DNA from: Cylindrotheca closterium
Lineage: Eukaryota > Bacillariophyta > Bacillariophyceae > Bacillariales > Bacillariaceae
Assembly (NCBI GenBank): GCA_933822405.4
Contig: CAKOGP040001771.1
Span: 1-18,533, forward strand
Direction: 5' to 3'
DNA: 18,533 bases
The notes below the pieces were generated by a model, which was not told where the DNA came from, did not search any database, and saw only the letters and a program-made list of their open reading frames with translations. Below are positions 1 through 8,996 of this stretch, piece after piece; within the stretch, counting starts at the first letter, position 1, and each line of letters begins with the position of its first letter. The translations under genes were made by a program, and so were the position numbers.

Positions 1-605
1 ACAAGAAGTGTGTGTCCTTCTAGCTCCCCAAACTCTGGTCCTGCTACAATAGCTACTCTCTCACTAGTATAAGCTTCTAGGTAGGCATTACCAATATCTG
101 TAGCCCATAGGTCCAGGTCGTTTAGTTTGGCAAGGAAGATCATTAGCTTCAGGCCTCTAATGGAAACCACGCCGGAGTATACACTATCGACGGGTACCGA
201 AGTCAGGTGGCCATCTGCCACAAGTTGGGCTTTGTGTCTGCCGTCATGTTTGCAGGCGTACACAAGGTGAACTCGGATCTTTTGGAATCCCTTTGGAATT
301 GGAGTTCCCTTGCCAATATCTACAAACACTTTATATTTGGCAAGTTGGTCCATTTCCAACTTCGTACAGTCGTGCCACTTAGTATTGCCATGGATCCGAT
401 CCAGACGAAGAGCATCATTGTAGTCCTTCGGGATTTCGAATCCATACATGTACCTGGGTGCAGTACGGAACGATCGAAGCTTGGCCTGATTTACCATTCT
501 CAGGAGCTTCTTTTGCCTATTAGCTATAGATCTAAAACGTTTCCAACCATCATGGTCTAATAAGTTGTTATCTCTAGCATAGATAGCACAGGCGACTGGG
601 TCATC
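1..605 (-). pseudogene. pol: Pol part 3 of copia element A: N-terminal reverse transcriptase, partial
   Basis: Translating the minus strand from about 605 down to 1 gives an open frame without stops. It starts DDPVACAIYARDN, passes through WKRFRSIANRQKK, AKLRSFRTAPRYMYG and KIRVHLVYACKHDGRHKAQ, and reaches ATDIGNAYLEAYTSE. The last is motif A of a copia-type reverse transcriptase (RVT_2), with the metal-binding Asp at 96-98. The frame differs from the preceding integrase frame, so the join at 600-606 is a frameshift, probably a small deletion. The YxDD box and the RNase H domain would lie past position 1. There is no start codon of its own, as expected for an internal part of a polyprotein. 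Confidence 0.88.
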
Positions 606-1431
606 TTATGACACTCAGTGGCTCAGGAGTGATCTCCCCATTCTCCCACTCCATAGTCACATTGTACTTGGATCCCATGTATGATGGATGACTTGGGTGA
701 AGTGGTCCCTGATGTCCGGCAATCTGTTTGAATTTCCAGACAGTTGGGTTCTCCTGGTCAGCCTCAAGTCTCTCCAGGATCTCGTTGTAGGCCATGACGT
801 CTTCGTACTCATCGTCATTGACACTTACACGGAATTGGATGTGCTCAGGTTGGCTGGTTGTCTTTTCTTTATGTTGATCGATAAGGTCAACAATCTTAGC
901 TCGGTGTACGTAACCTTCGTCATCAGGCTCAAGAAGGAAGATCCGACCGATAAGATCACGGTTGTGGACCAAGGCCTTGGCGTCATCTGAACGCAGCTTC
1001 TCATCTCTATCATAGATTAAAGACAAGTTATCATCAGGAACTTTATCAGAATAAGATTTAATGATAGTAGGGGGTGTCGGTTCCTCCCCATCAGATGCTT
1101 CAAGGCTCTTGTTGGGGTCCGTAGGTGATTGGGCACTACGTAGCTCAGACCAATAAAGAACAGTATTGGTCTTTGGGTCAAGAACTTTGTAGGTCATTGC
1201 GTGGCCAACATGCTCTGCAATGCCAACCATGTATCCTATGGCCTCCGGAGAGCCGGATGGAAAACTAGGCTCCTGAAGTTTAAAGTATACCTTCTCATAA
1301 AATTGAAAACGTAGCAATACACTTATATCAGGGGTGGTCCCGGTGAGGACCTGAAGGGGTGGAAGCCATCCAAGGCTCTCAACGGCGCTGTGGTTGTATA
1401 CAAACGAGGCATAACGTAAGGCTAAAGCCAT
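601..1431 (-). CDS. pol: Pol part 2 of copia element A: C-terminal integrase region
   Basis: This 276-codon frame continues the integrase. It begins ALRYASFVYNHSAVESLGW and includes PLQVLTGTTPDIS, the conserved stretch after the catalytic core of copia integrases, then a GHAMTYKVL segment, then a chromodomain-like or linker region with VEWENGEITPEP-like character (here MEWENGEITPEPL) at its end. The first ATG (1429-1431) is probably not a true start: it overlaps the end of the preceding frame by 10 bases, and the reading simply shifts by one. It stops at TGA (601-603) immediately before the reverse transcriptase, which resumes in another frame with DDPVACAIYARDN. In its relatives this region is one uninterrupted polyprotein, so I read both edges as small indels in a pseudogenised pol. 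Confidence 0.85.
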   Translation of the reverse strand: MALALRYASFVYNHSAVESLGWLPPLQVLTGTTPDISVLLRFQFYEKVYFKLQEPSFPSGSPEAIGYMVGIAEHVGHAMTYKVLDPKTNTVLYWSELRSAQSPTDPNKSLEASDGEEPTPPTIIKSYSDKVPDDNLSLIYDRDEKLRSDDAKALVHNRDLIGRIFLLEPDDEGYVHRAKIVDLIDQHKEKTTSQPEHIQFRVSVNDDEYEDVMAYNEILERLEADQENPTVWKFKQIAGHQGPLHPSHPSYMGSKYNVTMEWENGEITPEPLSVIR

Positions 1432-3614
1432 AGACTAGGTGGGGCACCTGTTCTATCGATTACTCTATTAGCGAGTCGTTTGATATCTTGGTAGCGTCGT
1501 TCGGCTGGGTTTTGCTTCTGTCGGTGTAGCTCACTTTGCCAATCATCAATGAACAACCATCGTAAGTAGTCTTGTACAGCCTTTGACGTTTGGGCTCGTG
1601 CACGATCACTCACAAGTTTGGTAGGAGCACCTCGCTTGCGGACGTTATCTTGCAGTGTCTGCAGAAATTGTCCATCGGTGGAGACACCATAGAGGTCGCT
1701 CACAAGTGATCGCGTACCGACAAAGAATTGTGCGGCGATGTGACCATGTTCAATGTCAGGCGTATCCGCAAATACGGTATCAGTAGCGACGGGTTTGTCA
1801 CGACGTTGAACATTGAGCGCTGGAAAAGGCAAACGAAAGTGTCGCTGCAAGTGAGCACTCATTGGAATTCTAGCAAACTGAGTAGTACAGTCAAAAGTTT
1901 TCTGAATCACTAGTTTAGGCAGCCACGCAAAGTATTGCCGTAGCTTTTCCCAATTGCGTTGACGCTTCTTAGTCTTAGGGCCTGCCGTGGCATAGACCGG
2001 TGGTGCGTCAGTCAGAGTATCATCGAAATGTACTCTTGGCGGTGGAGGACGACCTGACTCCCCATGAGGTGTCTTCCTAGCCTTATGGCGTGGGCTGCGC
2101 CTCAGGGTCGGCTTGTCCGAATCGAGTATGAGGTCCTTGAAAGAATTGGCTTCCAAAGGAGCTGATTCGATATCGTAGTTGACTGGTTGTCCTGGGTCAA
2201 ACAGCACTGAAGGACGCTTACAAGCCTCATAGACCTCGAAACACTCAGGGATGGGTGAATCTTCTGGTGCTGCACCAAAGCCAAATAGATCAGCCATGTT
2301 GCATTCAAACCATGTAAGGTCTTCACATGCTCGGTGGTGCTGCTTGTATAGTCCATCAGTCGGAAGAACACAATTGAAATTCTCAAAATAATCAATAGTT
2401 TCATCTAGTTTAGACTCCTTGAAAGAAGTAACAGCCTTATTATTCTTAAGGACTCCTACAAGATCAAACGGACGTTCTTCATCCTCAGAGTCGTAGTCAG
2501 GGACGGACTTTGCCCATTCTTCCATATCCTCAATCGAATGATCCAGTACACTTGGATCCCAATCAGTGTCAGAGGTGAGTACGACATGTGGAATGTCAGG
2601 ATTACTCAGTTCTCGATCTGTTGGTGGTCGCATTTGTAGGTATGGAAGGCCATTCCTGATGTCAAGTGGTAAGACAAAGCCATCTGGTGTTGTCAAGCGT
2701 TGTTGACCACCAACTTTGGTAGACTTGTCGTCCACGACGATCTTGAAGTGTTCCATTTGTCCACTAGACAGAATGGACTGACCCTTTCCAATGTAGGCTT
2801 GTTGGTGCATGATGGCAATGGCAGGTCCACGTTGGGTGTGGATTAATCCAGCCAAAGTGACGATAGGAATATCAGTCACTTGGTGATTGTCAATGCCTTG
2901 TACGTCAACAGTACAATTGGATTTGTGGATGATGCGAGCATCATCTCCAGCAATGCCGCCATTGGCACCTCTATCAATCAAAGCTAGGTGTTTACGGGTG
3001 TTGACTTTCTGGATAGAATAGATAATAGTATGGTTATTAACCGATCTATATGTTATCCCATTAAGCGTCAACTCGTGTTGCTTGACTTCTTGTTGAGGTG
3101 GAGGCGGTGTGCGTTTGGTAGCCGGTACGACAGCCAACTTATCAGACATCACACGCTGTAGCTCCCCAGGCTTCATAGTGTGTTGGTTGGTAAGATAGGC
3201 TAGTAGCTTATCAGGCGGTACATCTTCAAGTTCCTGGGCATGAGTGAGAGTACTAGTCTCTGTGCTCCCCATGCTCTCACGCTGCGCAGGGGCCAGGTGG
3301 TGGGTTGGAGGACGTGCCTTTGAGGATGATGGCCTTGGCCGCGTCTGGGAGTTGGTGCCAGGCACGACGAGCTTGGTCATCCAGTTGCTGCCAGGTAGCA
3401 TTGTCAAGTCTAGGACGTGTGGGGCGACGAGAAGAAGCTTGGAAGGCTTCGATAGTACGGCGATCAGTGTCCAAGTCAAAATCAGGAGTAGCGTAATCAT
3501 TGATATAATCATGATCTTGATTGTAACTATCACGGAGCAGTGCTTGACGATTGCCAGAGGGAGTGGTCTTGCCTTCCATGGCTTTGTCGTGTTGCAGAGC
3601 CGTTTGTTTGACAA
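1422..3614 (-). CDS. pol: Pol part 1 of copia element A: aspartic protease and integrase catalytic core
   Basis: The open frame is 730 codons, but roughly the first 100 overlap gag in another frame and are probably not translated as such; true pol sequence starts near 3320. The protease has its active-site Asp in ALIDRGANGG (codon 2973-2975, residue about 214), a D-R-G-A form instead of the usual D-S/T-G. An acidic spacer follows (residues about 320-540). The integrase core has catalytic candidates Asp in VATDTVFAD (1779-1781), Asp in LVSDRARAQ (1605-1607) and Glu in QNPAERRYQ (1500-1502), with 34 residues between the second Asp and the Glu. No clear HHCC zinc-binding set precedes it: HLQRH is present but the two Cys are not. 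The frame ends at TAG (1422-1424) just after GAPPSLW, and the integrase continues one frame over. Confidence 0.88.
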   Translation of the reverse strand: MSNKRLCNTTKPWKARPLPLAIVKHCSVIVTIKIMIISMITLLLILTWTLIAVLSKPSKLLLVAPHVLDLTMLPGSNWMTKLVVPGTNSQTRPRPSSSKARPPTHHLAPAQRESMGSTETSTLTHAQELEDVPPDKLLAYLTNQHTMKPGELQRVMSDKLAVVPATKRTPPPPQQEVKQHELTLNGITYRSVNNHTIIYSIQKVNTRKHLALIDRGANGGIAGDDARIIHKSNCTVDVQGIDNHQVTDIPIVTLAGLIHTQRGPAIAIMHQQAYIGKGQSILSSGQMEHFKIVVDDKSTKVGGQQRLTTPDGFVLPLDIRNGLPYLQMRPPTDRELSNPDIPHVVLTSDTDWDPSVLDHSIEDMEEWAKSVPDYDSEDEERPFDLVGVLKNNKAVTSFKESKLDETIDYFENFNCVLPTDGLYKQHHRACEDLTWFECNMADLFGFGAAPEDSPIPECFEVYEACKRPSVLFDPGQPVNYDIESAPLEANSFKDLILDSDKPTLRRSPRHKARKTPHGESGRPPPPRVHFDDTLTDAPPVYATAGPKTKKRQRNWEKLRQYFAWLPKLVIQKTFDCTTQFARIPMSAHLQRHFRLPFPALNVQRRDKPVATDTVFADTPDIEHGHIAAQFFVGTRSLVSDLYGVSTDGQFLQTLQDNVRKRGAPTKLVSDRARAQTSKAVQDYLRWLFIDDWQSELHRQKQNPAERRYQDIKRLANRVIDRTGAPPSLWL

Positions 3615-4746
3615 GCTCGATGTACTGGAGGTAGGTCAACGACTTACCGGTCTGCGCGGACAAGAGTCTAGAATTATTCTGGAGCTGTCGCAGACACGTA
3701 GTCGGTTGGACAGCATTTCGAAGCAGGATGCGAAGCTGAGAGTCTGCCATTTTGTCAGTAGCAACTTCGTTGTAGGTACAAGCCTGCTCCAGCCAATAGA
3801 GGACAAAGGCATAATGTTTGCCTGTCCAGTCCGATTTGACAAGTCTCTTGGTAGTCAGCCAAGTCATCAAATCACTAGCTTGCATATCGGCCACTGCAGA
3901 TGTAGTACAGTGATTGGAGAGCTCAGCCCAGATCTGCTGGGCATCGAAGTTGACTTGGTACTTGCGCACCAAAGATTTGTTAGTGTTGGTCTGCAATTTG
4001 TGGAGGAAGATGGTGTACATGAAGGCCTGCTGTTTCTGGAAGAGGTCCCGTTCGTCCACGGATTTGGGCACATAGGAGTGGTCCAAGACATTCAGTGTGT
4101 CATGGACGCGTGCGGTGGAACAAAAGGTTCGATGGAAGCTGTCCCACTCTTCATCAGTGTTGAGAGTTGGGTATGTGTCGGGATCGAGTTTCAAGCTCTT
4201 CTGGAACGAATCAGCGGGTGTACGATGATCAGGCTTAGATACAAGAGGTTGTGGTAAAGAAGAGTTATTAAAAACTATAAAATCACCACTACATTGATAA
4301 TTTAGGAATGCTTGGACGTCAATGTGCATGCAATTGATCGGGGTGATTGGATCGCAATGGACGTTTTGACGAAGATAAGCATACCCAAGTAAGGCCCGAA
4401 CAGTACCACGATGGGGCCGCTCAAGCTGGGTAAGCTGAGTTTGGCCAGTATCCACCCCGTATTGGTCGATGACGGGTGCATCGTACTTCAATGCAAGGAG
4501 CTCATTCTCGTTGTAAGAGAGGAGGTGCATGAAGTGCAAGCATCCATTGCGACGAAGAGCACGCATGAGTGGGCTGTCTAGGGGCTCTTGAAAGAGGGTT
4601 GTGACAGCAAACTCAAGGCTTGCAAGGGTACGACCAGGTGGCGCGGTAGCATTGGCGGGCGTACCGGCAGTATTGCCAACAGTTGAAGTAGCAGGGCTGA
4701 CAGGTTGGTTGGCAGCACCGGCAGGAGGAGCGGGTGTAGAGTTCAT
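3277..4746 (-). CDS. gag: Gag-like capsid polyprotein of copia element A
   Basis: This open frame of 489 codons is the first of the element and should encode the structural protein that forms the intracellular particle. The N-terminus (residues 1-45) is rich in Ala, Pro and Thr. The rest is a largely helical globular region with many Trp, Leu and charged residues (about 140-400), and the C-terminus carries ARRAWHQLPDAAKAIIL, similar to the end of Gag in diatom copia elements as I remember them. I see no CCHC zinc knuckle. The start is the first ATG of the frame. The stop at 3277 falls inside the pol frame, so Gag and Pol overlap by about 340 bases with Pol in the +1 frame. Related elements often have one continuous gag-pol frame, so this may be a mutation or a programmed shift. 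It is the only undamaged long frame of the element. Confidence 0.82.
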   Translation of the reverse strand: MNSTPAPPAGAANQPVSPATSTVGNTAGTPANATAPPGRTLASLEFAVTTLFQEPLDSPLMRALRRNGCLHFMHLLSYNENELLALKYDAPVIDQYGVDTGQTQLTQLERPHRGTVRALLGYAYLRQNVHCDPITPINCMHIDVQAFLNYQCSGDFIVFNNSSLPQPLVSKPDHRTPADSFQKSLKLDPDTYPTLNTDEEWDSFHRTFCSTARVHDTLNVLDHSYVPKSVDERDLFQKQQAFMYTIFLHKLQTNTNKSLVRKYQVNFDAQQIWAELSNHCTTSAVADMQASDLMTWLTTKRLVKSDWTGKHYAFVLYWLEQACTYNEVATDKMADSQLRILLRNAVQPTTCLRQLQNNSRLLSAQTGKSLTYLQYIELVKQTALQHDKAMEGKTTPSGNRQALLRDSYNQDHDYINDYATPDFDLDTDRRTIEAFQASSRRPTRPRLDNATWQQLDDQARRAWHQLPDAAKAIILKGTSSNPPPGPCAA

Positions 4747-5060
4747 ACCGCTCCAAGTAGTTGGTATTTCTGGTTTGTTGTTGTGGGGTGGAAAAGTAGG
4801 GGAAGAGTCCTCTCACGAGAGCGAAGACTCTAGGGACGATGCCTGTCCCAAAACTTCTTAGGTGCAAAGGTCGGTCGAGTAAATCCCTAACAAAAAGGGC
4901 TCGAGGAATTGACGTTCTGTACTAGTGGATACCCTACGGTCACACTAGTCCCAAGGATTGCTGGCAGGCTTTCCTGGTTTTCTTGAACGTCTTGCAGGTC
5001 AGAACAGAAGCGAAGGTCCCAACGAATTGGAACAAGGCGTGGTCTCTTTTCTATAGACTT
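4747..5060 (-). other. Putative 5' leader and LTR end of copia element A
   Basis: This stretch lies directly upstream of the gag ATG on the minus strand. It contains an A/C-rich unstructured run just before the start codon and a small inverted repeat at 4805-4830 (GAGTC...GACTC arms around CTCTC/GAGAG). By position it should contain the primer-binding site and the end of the 5' LTR. I could not fix a TG...CA boundary or a convincing tRNA-complementary site, so the exact LTR end is not assigned. Confidence 0.3.
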
Positions 5061-6094
5061 TTAAACTCCCTTGACCTTCTTAAATCCGTTTCCGCCGTAT
5101 TCAACAATCAGCAAAATGACCGACCGAAGTTGGTCGATTGCAGATGTGAATACGGAGACTTGTCTTCTGAGTCTGTAAGAGACTGGCTGCAGAAGACTAC
5201 AAGAGGCTGAAAAAAACCCTCGACCTTTACGGGTATAGGCGTCCCGGTGCTCCAACGATCAACAAGTGCCCGGTCGAAAACTGGCTGGTTGTCAAGTGGA
5301 AAAAGGAAAAGCAGCACGCCGAAAGTCGTTGTGCACGCAACGACGATCAACTCCGGGGGTGCTGGGAAGGACTGCGGGAAGTTGTACTCACGGATGTACA
5401 AAATCCAGAACAAGTTTCAGTCGATTTAAAATAAAACCGATCTGTGTGCCGCTGTCTGTTATTAGGGACGAGAACCATCTCGTTTAATTGCAGTACAGCC
5501 GGGCAATGAACCTCACGAGCTGTCTTTGTGGTGGATTTCTCAACACCGGAAGCAAAAGACGACAAGTGGGGGAAGCACGGGTTCGGCGGATGCCCAGCGC
5601 TTAACTCCCTTCGGCTTCCAATAGGGCTGGAACACCGAAATATAGAACCACCGAAATATAGAACCACCGAAATAAAATAGGAACCAATACCCTTTTGTGC
5701 CGTTGGGTCTTCGCGTAGTCGTCAACAGTGATGGTTATGGTGATCCAAATAAAGTTTAGTCGACTTTGAAACGCGGCAGCTATAAAACCTTTGAGATTGA
5801 TAAACCAGAGGAAAGAGGTAAACTCTGGTCGTCGACTGTAGGTGTCGGAAAGGACTGGGCCAGATCGCAAGTTTGGGTGTTGCGGTGGGCCGAAATGCCG
5901 ATGAAGTGGCAAAAGCTTGTAAATGTGCTTCTGAAGGAAGCAGAGGTCATTTTTCTGTGGAAAAAACGGCGGCAGTTAGCTGATGGTGCGTAACTGCGAC
6001 TGTTAATCTGACAGAATATAATTATTCTTGGGTGAACGCTCGAGATTACACTAGAAGATAAGATATCAATTCAAGGTAAACAAAACACTGCAGG
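5061..6094. other. No gene seen; unassigned non-coding stretch
   Basis: The frames here are short (under about 110 codons), overlap one another on both strands, and show no recognisable motif. The only structure I can point to is the 16-bp tandem repeat at 5633-5684. It may contain LTR or untranslated sequence from element A or the 3' flank of the non-LTR element, but nothing shows this directly. Confidence 0.4.
5633..5684. repeat. 16-bp tandem repeat, about three units
   Basis: The unit CACCGAAATATAGAAC is repeated exactly at 5633-5648 and 5649-5664. A third, degenerate unit follows at 5665-5684 with a few extra bases. It lies in a non-coding stretch and has no evident function. Confidence 0.85.
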
Positions 6095-6369
6095 TGTTGG
6101 CTATCGAAGGACGGACTGATCGGAACGCCCAAGTACGTATGCAAAGAAGGTACAGTAGCAGGACAGTGGAAAGCTACGTACCAAAGAGGTTGTGAAAGAA
6201 GTTGGTGAAGGAGCTGCAGCTCAGTTGCAGCTCATTCCTTTTGAAAAGACTGCTCTGTATTTGACAGAGTGAATTTGAAGTCTAGGAATAGATAGTTATT
6301 AAGATTACCCTAGTCCCACCTCACCCTTGGAGGAAACCAGCGCTTGCGCTGGGGGATTGGGGGCCAACA
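6095..6369. mobile_element. Possible solo LTR, 275 bp
   Basis: The segment begins TGTTGGC (6095-6101) and ends GCCAACA (6363-6369), a perfect 7-bp terminal inverted repeat of the TGTTGG...CCAACA type common at copia LTR ends. Inside are a perfect 12-bp palindrome GAGCTGCAGCTC (6211-6222), a CTCTGT/ACAGAG hairpin (6253-6269) and a CCAGCGC/GCGCTGG hairpin (6337-6352). The flanking pentamers (GCAGG on the left, GCTAG on the right) do not match, so no clear target-site duplication supports it. No internal retroelement region is attached, hence solo LTR. The length and ends fit, but the match could be coincidental. Confidence 0.35.
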
Positions 6370-7026
6370 GCTAGTAACAACTGTCAGCCCAAAAACATCA
6401 TTGAAACTCTTTTAGGCCCAATTGGAGTCTGCGAAATCCAAAGCGATTGAGAAGGATGAGCAATCGCGACACGATGAGTCGTTCGGGAATTGACGAACAG
6501 TTGATGCGCTTGGTGCGCAAAGTTCCAACTGTTCTCATCCGACGACACGTCATCATATCTATTTTACTATTAATTACTATAAGACCCATAAGACTGCTAA
6601 CGTACAAATCGTATTGGTCCAAGTCATGAAACCCGTTCTTGATACAATTCTGTCATAGTGCTCAAGTAAGGTGTTCCTGCCACACCTTCCAGTGGTTCCT
6701 GTTGGGCCGGACAGTGCGAGGCCATTGATATGACAACCGATATATATAACTGAATCATTAATTGGTATTATGCTACTTCTAGAGTATCCAACTGCCGGTG
6801 TAATACGGCGGTAGAGGCCAGGAACTAGGTTACTTTTGGTCAACAAAGTTTGAACCACGTGGAGGCGTTCAATAGAGGAACGTTGCTTGCAAGTCGAAAG
6901 TGTCAAGGGACGATCGGCTCTCCCACGCAAGGTGGGGTGGAGAATATGTATGTGTTAGACTGGGGTACGTGTGGCTTGTGATGTACCAGTACCAGAATCA
7001 CTTTGGTAAATATGTAGACAAGTAAG
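6370..7026. other. No gene seen; 3' flank of the non-LTR element
   Basis: This lies immediately downstream of the non-LTR element stop on the minus strand and should contain its 3' untranslated region and the insertion junction. I see no poly(A) tract or short 3' tandem repeat that would mark the end. A 117-codon minus-strand frame at 6577-6930 has no recognisable motif and I do not call it. Confidence 0.35.
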
Positions 7027-7931
7027 TCAGGGGGCTGCTGGGCGAGGAGTAGGGTGGGTCAGTTCCCACATCAATCGTCGCCTGCCTGCAAGAGATCGTC
7101 TGATTTTGCGGCGGGCTTCGGAGATGACGAGGACCCATTCCTCCTTGTCCGCCAGGTGGAGTCGGAGGACGTCTACAAGGCGGGATCGACGGATGACAGG
7201 GCGAAGGTTCTGAGGTAGGTCGCGAGGACCCATGTCAAACTCTTCGTGGATGCGTCGATCGAGAGCAGTCGCGCGCTGTTGGTTGACGATGTTGTCGTCA
7301 GAATGAAAGACATCATTGCGATGCTTCCACATGCCTTTACCGATAAGGATGAGCTGTCGAGATAGATTGGCAGCCCAGCGGTTACCGGATCGGCGACTAC
7401 CGCGAGAGCGGTAGAATTGTTGCTGGAGGTCGGCCCAGCCGTGGACGAGAAGGCCTTCGAGGAGACATTGGGGGCCAAGGCGGAGTTGGGCCTCACAGAC
7501 TTGGGTGAGGGCGGAAGAAGACATTCCGTGTAGGCGGTACCACGGAGTCTCTGTTTGAGGCTGGTTGTGAGGGGTGCGAATAGTGCGAAGGAGGGCCCCG
7601 AAGAATTGGGCAATGGGTGGAGCAGTGGTGGTGGACTGGAACCATTCTTGGAGTTCTTGGAGTAGGAGCTGCCACTGGGTCTTGGCGCGGTCGGAAGGGC
7701 AGCGGGGGACATGTAGGTGGTCTTCCTCCAGGCCGCACAAGGGGCATTGGTTCTTGGAGTCGAGGCCCCATCATTTACGGAACTTGCCGCCGCCGCACAT
7801 CCCAACGGTGTGTTTTGTGATGAAGCGCTGTTCGGCGGGCTTCAGAGACTTCATCGCTCGGTGCACGATTGGCCAGTCCACCGATCGGAAGTGTTCGGGA
7901 GCGAGGCGGCCTTTGGCTGCCCATTATTCCA
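7027..7931 (-). pseudogene. C-terminal CCHC-like domain of the non-LTR element
   Basis: Downstream of RNase H the minus strand reads WAAKGRLAPEHFRSVDW, then PAEQRFITKHTVGMCGGGK, then an in-frame TGA (7771-7773), then WGLDSKNQCPLCGLEEDH and HVPRC. The CPLC...H...C arrangement (C-x2-C-x7-H-x3-C) is the zinc motif near the C-terminus of many LINE ORF2 proteins, probably nucleic-acid binding. The remaining 200 or so codons include LILIGKGMWKHRNDVFH, whose W-x-x-RN-x-x-H pattern is typical for this family, and end at 7027. A TAA (7927-7929) also precedes WAAKGRL. The last 237 codons are uninterrupted. Confidence 0.8.
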
Positions 7932-8347
7932 TCAATTCCGGCAGGACAACGGCGATTCTAAGGCCAGGCAGGAGACCTTCTTGTTGTCGATGTAGATCGC
8001 ACAGGGTTCGGAGAAGAACTTGGGATTGGTGGCGATCGTGTCCTCGGTGGCGATCAGCTTGTCGGCGTAGCCCTGGAAAATGTCGTCCACCTCGGAGTTC
8101 CGTCGTTCCCACCAAGACATCTGTCGCCATGTCTTGGTTCGGTCAGCGTGGCCATCCACATGTTGTTCGGCCCAGGATATGTTGGAAACTTGGAGGGCTT
8201 CGCGGATGGAGAACAAGAGATCAAAGTGTGGGGCCAAGTCGAGAAGGCCTGGCGAAGCGCGGCAATCCCATCACACGCCCCCCCATCAAGTTCGTCAAGT
8301 TCGTAGCTGGACAGCGGCTGTGCCCACTTGTTGCTTGAAGGAGCCAT
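7932..8347 (-). pseudogene. Rest of RNase H and following segment of the non-LTR element
   Basis: Two overlapping registers are needed. In the first, GGACDGIAALRQAFS (second RNase H Asp at about 8270-8272) resembles the CDG-x-x-AL strand of this family. The reading then shifts near 8235 to PHFDLLFSIREALQVSNISW and EQHVDGHADRTKTWRQMSWW, a late RNase H motif with conserved His, followed by ERRNSEVDDIFQGYADKL and a YIDNKKV segment. Only about 25 codons separate the first and second catalytic Asp, far fewer than in an intact RNase H, so the Glu-bearing helix has been deleted and the enzyme cannot be functional. Around the deletion (8287-8303) there is a short tandem AAGTTCGTC/AAGTTCGTA. Confidence 0.75.
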
Positions 8348-8996
8348 CGCTGATCACCCGTAGCTTCCCCTTCTCCAGTGCCTCCAGGAGGACTTGTTCG
8401 TCACCCTCAATGTAGATGTATTCCGGGACCCATCCCAAATTGTCGTCCATGTCGGCTGCCAATTCCCTCCAGATGTGAAGGATCGAGGCTGGCAAGGACT
8501 CCTGGTCTGGTAGATCTACCGGGGCTGTGCCCGTGACAGTGATGTAGGCTGTCCGTGGGTGAAGGTTGACTGAGGCCCATTGGACGTCCCCAGGAAGGGT
8601 GCCCGTCCAGGTGTGGTGAAGATCCCTTCGGAAGGTCTTATGGGAACGCGAGTTGATGGGCCGGTAGATTGCCAGGTTTTTGTCTGTCCAATGGAAGAGG
8701 ATCAAAGTGGTACAAGAGAAGAGCCAGGTCCAGCGGTCTAGCGAATCAGACCACGGTCCGAGGGGCTGCAACAATCGGCGACGGCGGCTGTAGGGGCGGA
8801 GGACAGCTTGAGAGAGGAAGCGTCGCCATAGGTCCCAGTGAGAGGGGCCAGGGCGTCGAGTTCGGGGCCAATTGTAGCTGGTAACAAAGTGTCCAGAGGG
8901 GTGGCCGGCAAGAGAAGCTGCCGTCAGGGAACGACCATCGGAGATATTGGCGGCACTAGTTGAGCCACAGCAAGTCCTCTTGGTCGACCAAGGCAT
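8295..8996 (-). pseudogene. Connecting region and start of RNase H of the non-LTR element
   Basis: This frame (233 codons) links the reverse transcriptase to RNase H. It includes YNWPRTRRPGPSHWDLWRRFL, of the W-P-R type found between the two domains in related proteins, then PEYIYIEGDEQVLLEALEKG, and then GKLRVISDGSFKQQVGTAA, the first RNase H strand with its catalytic Asp at 8346-8348. The first 20 or so codons duplicate the end of the preceding frame in another register and are not meaningful. The frame ends at a TGA (8295-8297) just after AAVQLRT. The next RNase H segment, normally about 60-70 residues and carrying the catalytic Glu, is missing. Confidence 0.78.

Larger units (their letters stand above)
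1..4746 (-). mobile_element. Ty1/copia LTR retrotransposon A, truncated by the window edge
   Basis: Read on the minus strand the modules come in the copia order gag, protease, integrase, reverse transcriptase. The protease core ALIDRGANGG, the integrase D-D-E residues and the reverse transcriptase motif ATDIGNAYLEA are all visible. Integrase lying before reverse transcriptase separates this from Ty3/gypsy elements. The combination of a D-R-G protease and a DDPVACAIYARDN stretch between integrase and reverse transcriptase is what I remember from diatom copia elements. The far LTR and the rest of the reverse transcriptase and RNase H lie beyond position 1, so LTR pairs cannot be compared. The element is damaged by frameshifts near 1430 and 605 and by a gag-pol frame change near 3300. 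Confidence 0.93.

Noticed and set aside
207..560. Plus-strand frame of 117 codons with a hydrophobic start
   Set aside because: Antisense to the copia reverse transcriptase, which is continuous on the minus strand through this whole stretch.
3244..4257. Plus-strand open frame of 337 codons
   Set aside because: It is the antisense shadow of the element A gag and pol overlap. Its composition has no recognisable motif, and the minus strand carries clear copia coding.
5330..5880. Weak resemblance between about 5335-5380 and about 5828-5860 as a dispersed repeat
   Set aside because: Only short patches match. It cannot be distinguished from chance by eye.
5061..5993. Cluster of overlapping 60-106 codon frames on both strands
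   Set aside because: They overlap each other, none has a domain or a consistent composition, and the tandem repeat at 5633-5684 itself generates repeated residues in several of them.
6577..6930. Minus-strand frame of 117 codons downstream of the LINE-type element
   Set aside because: No motif, no coding neighbour in frame, and no similarity that I can recognise. It may be chance in a non-coding flank.
7574..8338. Plus-strand open frame of 254 codons, very rich in Arg, Ser and Cys
   Set aside because: Antisense to the LINE-type C-terminal domain and RNase H; the composition is that of a shadow frame.
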